From assembly GCA_934636305.1 (NCBI GenBank), contig CAKUAM010000034.1, forward strand, positions 1 to 19,862: a DNA stretch of 19,862 bases, given 5' to 3'. Below are positions 15,384-19,862 of the stretch, piece by piece. Origin of the DNA: an uncultured Oscillospiraceae bacterium. Its GTDB lineage: Bacteria > Bacillota > Clostridia > Oscillospirales > Oscillospiraceae. Each line of letters begins with the position of its first letter. Positions within the stretch are counted from its first letter, which is position 1. Below the pieces are notes generated by a model. It saw only the letters and a list, made by a program, of their open reading frames with translations. It was not told where the DNA came from and did not search any database. A program made the position numbers and the translations under genes.

Positions 15384-15509
15384 CCGCCGACGTTCGACAA
15401 GTGCAGACGTTTATTGGTTTACATAATTTTATCTTCATTTCTCCAATTTGAATTTTGGACATAATGCCCGATTTTTCATCCGTATTTCGTTAAAACAAAC
15501 AAATATCTC

Positions 15510-15537
15510 TTGCATTTTGCTGAATCCAGCGTATAAT
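15510..15537 (+). promoter_or_regulatory. Sigma-A promoter for the antiporter gene
   Basis: TTGCAT (15510-15515) and TATAAT (15532-15537) are separated by 16 bases, with the predicted start about 37 bases before the ATG. Confidence 0.8.
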
Positions 15538-15581
15538 GGGAGTGCAAAATCACAACGAAAAAAAGAAATGAAGGAGCTCGT

Positions 15582-16877
15582 ATGCGTACATTGCTGTCCC
15601 TGTCCATTGCCGTTCTGGCTGGACTTCTCATGACCCGCGTTGCAAAGCCTCTGAAGCTGCCGTCCGTGACGGCCTATCTGGTTGCCGGTGTGCTCATTGG
15701 TCCCTACTGCCTCGGTCTGCTTGGCATTGAGGGCATTGGATTTCCCACCCAGGAGGCTGTTGACAGCTTGTCTCTGATCTCCGAGGTTGCACTTGGTTTT
15801 ATCGCCTTCTCCATCGGCAGTGAATTTCGCCTGGCTGAGCTCAAGCATACCGGCAAGCAGGCGTTTATCATCGGTGTGCTGCAGGCGCTGGCGGCAACGT
15901 TTCTCGTTGATATCGCGCTGATTGCCATTTCGCTTGCCGCGCACGGCAGGCTCTCCATCGCGCAGGCCATCACCCTCGGCGCTATCGCAACCGCTACCGC
16001 CCCGGCAGCGACGCTAATGGTCGTGCGTCAGTACAAGGCAAAGGGCCCGCTGGTCGATCTGCTGCTGCCGATTGTCGCACTGGATGACGCGGTCGGCCTC
16101 ATTGTGTTCGCAATCTCCTTCGGCATTGCAAAGGCCCTGAACACCGGCTCCTTTGACGTCATTTCCATTGTTGTCAACCCGCTTCTCGAGATTGTCCTCT
16201 CGCTGGCACTCGGCGCAGTGCTCGGCTGGCTGCTGACGCAGCTGGAAAAGCTGTTCAATTCCAACACCAACCGTCTGAACATGACCATTGCCTTTGTCTT
16301 TTTGACTGCGGCGCTGGCCATGGGCGAGATCAAAATCGGCTCCGTGACCATCGGCTTCTCGTCGCTTCTGGTCTGCATGATGCTGGGCACCGTTTTCTGC
16401 AACCTGTGCCCGCTGTCCGAGGAAATCATGTCCAAGGCTGACCGCTGGACAAGCCCTCTGTATGCTGCGTTTTTCGTGATTTCCGGCGCCGGATTGGAGC
16501 TTGGTGTGTTCAAGGATGGCCTGATTGTGCTGATCGGTCTGGTTTATATCATCACGCGCTCACTCGGCAAATACTTTGGCGCGCATTACTCGGCCAAGCT
16601 CACGAAATGTGAGCCTGCCATCTGCAAATATCTTGGCATTACGCTGCTGCCGCAGGCCGGCGTTGCTCTTGGTATGTGCGTCACGGCACGAAGCCTCGGC
16701 ACAGAGGGCGATCTGATCCGCAACATTACCCTCTTTGCTATCCTCATCTATGAGTTGGTCGGCCCGATGCTGACAAAGATGGCATTGCAGAAGGCTGGAG
16801 AGATTCAGCCGATGGCAGACAACGTAAAAAACCGCCGGCAGATCAATCTGGAAAAGGCCAATGCAAACAAAAAATAA
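15582..16877 (+). CDS. CPA2-family cation/proton antiporter
   Basis: This 431-residue membrane protein has about twelve hydrophobic helices and lacks the C-terminal TrkA nucleotide-binding domains of KefB-type members. Family marks are visible: KLPSVTAYLVAGVLIGP (residues 25-41), an unwound-helix motif ATATAPAA (136-143) and the paired aspartates of the ion site, LDDAVGLIVFAISFG (Asp168-Asp169), as in NapA/GerN-like electrogenic exchangers. It probably exchanges Na+ or K+ for H+ across the cell membrane; the ion cannot be told from sequence. The ATG has AAGGAG seven bases upstream. It stands alone, transcribed away from cotJ. The short, lysine-rich tail is soluble. Confidence 0.92.
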   Translation: MRTLLSLSIAVLAGLLMTRVAKPLKLPSVTAYLVAGVLIGPYCLGLLGIEGIGFPTQEAVDSLSLISEVALGFIAFSIGSEFRLAELKHTGKQAFIIGVLQALAATFLVDIALIAISLAAHGRLSIAQAITLGAIATATAPAATLMVVRQYKAKGPLVDLLLPIVALDDAVGLIVFAISFGIAKALNTGSFDVISIVVNPLLEIVLSLALGAVLGWLLTQLEKLFNSNTNRLNMTIAFVFLTAALAMGEIKIGSVTIGFSSLLVCMMLGTVFCNLCPLSEEIMSKADRWTSPLYAAFFVISGAGLELGVFKDGLIVLIGLVYIITRSLGKYFGAHYSAKLTKCEPAICKYLGITLLPQAGVALGMCVTARSLGTEGDLIRNITLFAILIYELVGPMLTKMALQKAGEIQPMADNVKNRRQINLEKANANKK

Positions 16878-16967
16878 CGAAAAAGAGGATACCATCAGGC
16901 TTGTGCCGATAAGACAGTAATTTGAGAAAACTACAAAATCGGCATCTGCCAAGCAGGATTGGACAAC

Positions 16968-17010
16968 AAAACAGGCGGCACTCAACTTCGGTTGGGTGCT
17001 GCCTGTTTTT
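16968..17010 (+). terminator. Intrinsic terminator downstream of the antiporter
   Basis: A stem of about 19 pairs (CAGGCGGCAC on the left, GTGCTGCCTG on the right) is closed by the stable tetraloop TTCG and followed by five T. It lies 90 bases after the stop codon, at the start of the AT-richer region, and may have arrived with that region. Confidence 0.92.
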
Positions 17011-17374
17011 GTACAGCTAAGGGTTGAAAATCGCCTATTTTCTGTTCTGTAAGGTAAGGATAGTGAAAAGGGTGAAATAGTTATTGCTTTTGTGCAGTTC
17101 CTTTGTGAAATAGTGAGTTGCTACGGAGTGAATATCATTTGCTGGAGAGTGCGTATATTTGCGGTTGTGCAAAATACTCCACAAAACCGCAAGGTCGATA
17201 GGTGGGTATTTCGATGCAGAGTATGTTCGACACTAAAGGAAACTGAAAATCAGCTTGTATTCGCAGAGGAGTTACATTTTAGGACGATAACTTTCCGAGA
17301 CTGCACGAAGATGCAAGGCAACACTTATCCGTCTTCGCGCTTCCATAAGTTTCCTTCTGTAATGTAACTTGCAG
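17011..17374. other. 364-bp stretch without a convincing gene
   Basis: A GTG-started 91-codon frame (17092-17367, plus) has no ribosome site and unlike codon use; I do not call it. There is a hairpin at 17159-17192 (TTGCGGTT with AACCGCAA, plus a two-base bulge). A small GTAACT/AGTTAC hairpin near 17363-17377, followed by a T-rich run, could be a weak plus-strand terminator. The stretch looks like degraded mobile-element DNA. Confidence 0.4.
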
Positions 17375-17578
17375 TTACGCCTTTTCTTTTCTAAAGGTAA
17401 CGACAAATGCACCTTTGATCTGTGTGGACGTCGCCATATAATCGTATGTTGCAAGCTCCCAGCCGTCAGAGGCTCTCTCGTTTATCAGCTTATCCAGCAT
17501 CGAAATATCCTCTGCATTTGCTTTATCGGAAAACCATTTTGTGCTGACCGTTAAAATTTCTGTTTTATAGATATACAT
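17375..17578 (-). CDS. DUF4177-type small protein
   Basis: This 67-residue protein carries the DUF4177 pattern: an N-terminal strand (YIYKTEIL), a helix of the LDKLINERASDGWEL type (residues 28-42) and a final strand (GAFVVTFRKEK). Family function is unknown. The ATG has AAGGAG about ten bases upstream, and the gene follows the XRE regulator by 32 bases, so it is probably the last gene of the minus-strand cluster. There is no membrane helix or signal peptide. Confidence 0.8.
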   Translation of the reverse strand: MYIYKTEILTVSTKWFSDKANAEDISMLDKLINERASDGWELATYDYMATSTQIKGAFVVTFRKEKA

Positions 17579-17610
17579 CAGTAACCTTCTCCTTTGAAAT
17601 TATTGTGATA

Positions 17611-18156
17611 TTAAGTATTTTTCGTTTCGGTTTCCTTGTCTGGCGTTGCCCGATATGCGCGGTTCTCCACATATACCATCATGCGGTTATACAGCAGCAC
17701 ATAGAAAAGTATAGCAAGCATACTGCCTATTGCACCCAAAAGCGCATAAAAATCGCTGCCTCGTAATTTCAGCGCTGTCCATATTATAATGCCTATCCAC
17801 GCCACAACGCACAGGATGATAGTTGAAATATGTTCGTGCAGCCATTTCTTCTTAAAAAATGCTATCTTTTCTTTCAGCGTAAAGGTGCTGTTGTTAAGCG
17901 CCGTAACAAGGTTATTGTCGGCAGCTTTTTTGAAGTCCTCCGCCAAAAGCCGTTCGCCGCTTATAAGCTCGTTAATACTCACACCGAATTCCTTTGAAAG
18001 CAGCGCCAGCATTTCAACATTGGGCATATAGTTTCCGTTCTCCCAACGGGAAATGGTTTTGTTGGTCACGCCAAGCTTTTCTCCGAGCTGCTCCTGCGTC
18101 AAGCGTCTCTCTTTCCGCAGGGCAGCTATAAATTTTCCTATCTTTATTTGATCCAT
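17611..18156 (-). CDS. XRE-family transcription regulator with two membrane helices
   Basis: This 181-residue protein starts at ATG 18156, eight bases after GGAGGT; the longer frame to 18285 lacks a ribosome site. Residues about 8-62 form a Cro/C1-type helix-turn-helix (LRKERRLTQEQLGEKLGVTN, then KTISRWENGNYMPNVEML). After a linker come two hydrophobic helices (about 109-131 and 137-158), so the DNA-binding part is probably held at the membrane. This layout is frequent in Firmicutes, but targets and signals are mostly unknown. A TATACT lies at 18178-18183 without a good -35, so it may have its own weak promoter or be read from the LytTR operon. Confidence 0.88.
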   Translation of the reverse strand: MDQIKIGKFIAALRKERRLTQEQLGEKLGVTNKTISRWENGNYMPNVEMLALLSKEFGVSINELISGERLLAEDFKKAADNNLVTALNNSTFTLKEKIAFFKKKWLHEHISTIILCVVAWIGIIIWTALKLRGSDFYALLGAIGSMLAILFYVLLYNRMMVYVENRAYRATPDKETETKNT

Positions 18157-18259
18157 TTTTATGTACCTCCGAAGAAAAGTATAGCGCATTTTTCGTAAAA
18201 ATTCTTCCCCACAAACAGCGAATGTGTTACCCACAAGTAGTGTGGAGTTAGAAATGCAA

Positions 18260-18409
18260 CTATTTTTTCTTCCCGACACAAACAAAAGTCACGGCAAAGC
18301 ATATTCCTAAGCTCAACCCGAACAGAAGCCCCACAACTATGTTGTGTATAGCCACGCCAAAGCAAGCGCCTACACCAATCCCTACGCATAAGCCGCTTAT
18401 GATTTTCAA
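18260..18409 (-). CDS. Possible 49-residue membrane protein
   Basis: The frame reads KIISGLCVGIGVGACFGVAI, then HNIVVGLLFGLSLGICFAV and ends VGKKK: two glycine-rich hydrophobic helices and a lysine tail, the form of a real small membrane protein. The only early start is TTG 18409, and no clear ribosome site precedes it, so expression is doubtful; it may be a remnant that lost its ATG. It ends with TAG, the only called gene here to do so. It lies between the DUF3021 and XRE genes on the same strand. Confidence 0.45.
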   Translation of the reverse strand: MKIISGLCVGIGVGACFGVAIHNIVVGLLFGLSLGICFAVTFVCVGKKK

Positions 18410-18463
18410 AATCTTATGATGCTAAGAATTTTTCTTTTCATATCGGTTTTATCTCTGCCTCTG

Positions 18464-18919
18464 TTATTCGTCTTTGCTGACAAGAGCGTTCATTTTCTTT
18501 ATCTTCCGTTTCCAGAATAGATACTGCGAAAGCCAAACGACAACGAAAATAGCAGCGAATATTGCCACATAGGAGAGAATGCCGAGAACGGTGTGCTTCA
18601 TCCAATTCGTCACATAAGCAATCGGCAGCATAATAACGCTGATAATTAGAAAGTAAACGCCGCTTTGCTTTGCAAGACTCCACGAGTCAAGCTCCCAAAT
18701 AACCGATGCCGCCGCAAAGCCCGTACCCATAATTGCACACAGAACGGTCTGCAAAATGACTGCATTCAGTTCATTTCCCATTGTGTCTATAAGTTCGGGC
18801 GCAACGGGATAAAAAGAGCCGTTCCCAATGCAGGCGGAAATAATTAGAGTAATCACAAATCCAAGGGCAATTCCCGTAGGCAAGCCGAATAATCCACGCA
18901 TTATAATTTTCTTTTTCAT
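18464..18919 (-). CDS. DUF3021 membrane protein, partner of the LytTR regulator
   Basis: This 151-residue protein has four hydrophobic helices (about residues 9-31, 50-72, 81-102, 112-133) and a positively charged tail (KRKIKKMNALVSKDE), the DUF3021 layout. I use ATG 18919, five bases after GAGGTGG; GTG 18928 is also in frame. It begins ten bases after the LytTR stop, so the two are coupled. In streptococcal LytTR regulatory systems (HdrRM, BrsRM) a membrane protein encoded with a LytTR regulator inhibits it; the same role is inferred here. What the membrane protein senses is unknown. Confidence 0.85.
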   Translation of the reverse strand: MKKKIIMRGLFGLPTGIALGFVITLIISACIGNGSFYPVAPELIDTMGNELNAVILQTVLCAIMGTGFAAASVIWELDSWSLAKQSGVYFLIISVIMLPIAYVTNWMKHTVLGILSYVAIFAAIFVVVWLSQYLFWKRKIKKMNALVSKDE

Positions 18920-18929
18920 TTTTACCACC

Positions 18930-19370
18930 TCATAATCCTAAGAGTTGTTTGATTTTTGCAACATATCGCCTTGAAACATAAGTAACCGTTTCGTTTGAGA
19001 GAGAAACGCAAATCGTTCCCACAAGGCTCAAATCAAAACCTTTGACCTTTTTCAAATTGATGATTTCACCGTTTGATATGCGCACGAAAGAACATTTTGC
19101 AAGGCGTTGTTCCGCCTCGTATAGCCGCAGTCGGAGAAGGTGCGTCCCGTTTTCCGCCTCTGCATAGACTTTGCCCTCAGACGCATATACCCGATAGATT
19201 TGGTTGGGCTCAAGCATCGTTGCCTGCTCATCTTTGAAGCCTGCAATCATCTGGGGCTGCTCACTTGAAAGCCTTTTTACTATTTCGTTGACTTCTTCGG
19301 TTACTTTGCTTGTAACGACGATAATCTTCGTTTCTGTGCAGTCTTCGTCAATTTTAATTTCAATCTTCAT
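18930..19370 (-). CDS. LytTR-domain transcription regulator
   Basis: This 146-residue protein begins at ATG 19370 after a strong AAGGAGG site. Residues about 1-45 form a small alpha/beta region (MKIEIKIDED) without a receiver domain. Residues about 50-146 are a LytTR DNA-binding domain: IYRVYASEGKVYAEAENG, then CSFVRISNGEIINLKKVKGF and the final VSRRYVAKIKQLL. LytTR proteins bind short direct repeats spaced by about two helical turns; such a pair lies at 19435-19466 upstream, pointing to self-regulation. It is co-transcribed with the DUF3021 gene. There is no histidine kinase nearby. Confidence 0.92.
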   Translation of the reverse strand: MKIEIKIDEDCTETKIIVVTSKVTEEVNEIVKRLSSEQPQMIAGFKDEQATMLEPNQIYRVYASEGKVYAEAENGTHLLRLRLYEAEQRLAKCSFVRISNGEIINLKKVKGFDLSLVGTICVSLSNETVTYVSRRYVAKIKQLLGL

Positions 19371-19395
19371 CCGATTACCTCCTTTCCACGGCTAT

Positions 19396-19424
19396 ATTAT
19401 AAGAAATTGGGAAAACAACTTCCA
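19396..19424 (-). promoter_or_regulatory. Promoter of the LytTR operon
   Basis: TATAAT (19401-19396 on the minus strand) is perfect, but the hexamer 17 bases upstream is TGGAAG, a poor -35. That suits a promoter that needs an activator bound to the repeats just upstream. Confidence 0.65.
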
Positions 19425-19434
19425 CTGTTTCACG

Positions 19435-19466
19435 ATAGGCGGTAGTTATTTGCTCATAGGTGGTAG
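19435..19466 (-). promoter_or_regulatory. Direct-repeat operator, probable LytTR binding site
   Basis: ATAGGCGGTAG (19435-19445) and ATAGGTGGTAG (19456-19466) differ at one base and lie exactly 21 bp apart start to start, two helical turns. On the minus strand they read CTACCGCCTAT/CTACCACCTAT, close to the ACCGTT-like core of known LytTR sites. They end about ten bases upstream of the -35. Confidence 0.75.
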
Positions 19467-19502
19467 ATTAGAGCAAAGAATAACGCACATTGATATACCG
19501 TT

Positions 19503-19625
19503 TCATCGGTGGATATACATTCTGGACATATCGGGTTCGCCGTCGCCTTGTACCATACACAAAAACTCCCAACCGTATCTTTCGTAGAAGACCGTATGGT
19601 CTGTAAGCAGATAAATCGGGGTAAT
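19503..19625 (-). pseudogene. Truncated GNAT N-acetyltransferase (C-terminal piece)
   Basis: About 40 residues match the end of a GNAT acetyltransferase: IYLLTDHTVFYERYGWEF (the acetyl-CoA fold end) and CMVQGDGEPDMSRMYIHR before TGA. The N-terminal two thirds are missing. Upstream of about 19,625 the frame runs into the antisense of a recombinase. It has no start of its own and is surely non-functional. Confidence 0.8.
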
Positions 19626-19862
19626 TCCTTTAACCGCCTTTTCATCCGCATTTACGAGGACAATGTCGCCGGTCGACTGGATGATGAACGCTTTGCCATG
19701 ATGAGTAGGAACTACCCCGAGGAACAGAAAGACCTCAAAGCCGAGGTCAAGGGTCTGCAACAGCAAATCCATGAACAGGAACAGAAGGCAGAGAATATAG
19801 AGCAGTTTGTTCAGCGGGTAAAGAGGAACAGCACCCTCACGGAGCTGACGCCCTATGCCCTC
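19626..19862 (+). pseudogene. 5'-truncated large serine recombinase, continuing past the window
   Basis: The open frame reads NSFNRLFIRIYEDNVAG, then RLDDERFAMMSRNYPEEQ and a long coiled-coil helix, ending LTELTPYAL at the window edge. This is the C-terminal region of a large serine recombinase of the Tn4451/TnpX-like, DUF4368-carrying kind. The catalytic N-terminus is absent; the sequence before about 19,626 belongs to the GNAT fragment on the other strand. It is therefore a broken end of a mobile element. Confidence 0.8.

Larger units (their letters stand above)
16990..19862. mobile_element. Probable acquired island with recombination scar
   Basis: Beyond about 16,900 the GC-rich codon bias of the core genes gives way to AT-ending codons. 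All intact genes here lie on the minus strand and belong to families common in mobile and accessory DNA (LytTR/DUF3021, XRE with membrane helices, DUF4177). A 5'-truncated serine recombinase lies at the right edge. No attachment site or left-end integrase is visible, so the borders are approximate. Confidence 0.6.

Noticed and set aside
17092..17367. 91-codon plus-strand ORF in the island
   Set aside because: It starts at GTG without a ribosome site, has no recognisable motif and has codon use unlike any neighbour.

Overview
The window reads as chromosome of a GC-rich, spore-forming Firmicute, most likely a gut clostridium of the Oscillospiraceae/Ruminococcaceae type. This is inferred from a type III glutamine synthetase, an ANTAR regulator beside glutamate synthase, spore genes (spoIID-like, cotJ), strong AGGAGG ribosome sites and sigma-A promoters with 16-17 bp spacers. 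No rRNA, tRNA or CRISPR array was seen.

Layout. 1-495: a probable frameshifted minus-strand gene running off the left edge, then three GC-rich hairpins. 496-6998 (minus): a nitrogen-assimilation operon in the order ANTAR regulator, gltB, gltD. 7000-7330: two strong divergent promoters. The rightward transcript has a leader that can fold as a two-hexaloop ANTAR target whose second hairpin excludes an intrinsic terminator. 7332-9425 (plus): glnN. Glutamine synthetase and glutamate synthase form the GS-GOGAT cycle, and the regulator encoded on one side has an apparent RNA target on the other. 9618-9710: a 30-codon acidic small ORF with a perfect ribosome site and its own terminator. 9830-10957: prfB (RF2) with an in-frame UAG at codon 31 and no frameshift site. 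11101-11340: secG. 11344-12327 (minus): spoIID-like gene, convergent with secG. 12528-14210 (plus): a membrane-anchored TPR plus leucine-rich-repeat protein. 14267-15337 (minus): a cotJ operon in which CotJA and CotJB are one polypeptide. 15582-16877 (plus): a CPA2-type antiporter.

From about 16,900 to the right edge the base composition turns AT-richer and codon use changes, consistent with an acquired island. It holds a minus-strand cluster: LytTR regulator, DUF3021 membrane protein, tiny membrane ORF, XRE regulator with two membrane helices, DUF4177 protein. A pair of 11-bp direct repeats 21 bp apart precedes the LytTR gene. At the far right a truncated GNAT acetyltransferase (minus) meets a 5'-truncated serine recombinase (plus), a recombination scar.

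The best leads are the amber codon in RF2, the ANTAR regulator/leader pair at the GS-GOGAT locus, the orphan small ORF after glnN, the fused CotJA-CotJB, and the LytTR/DUF3021 island with its operator repeats.
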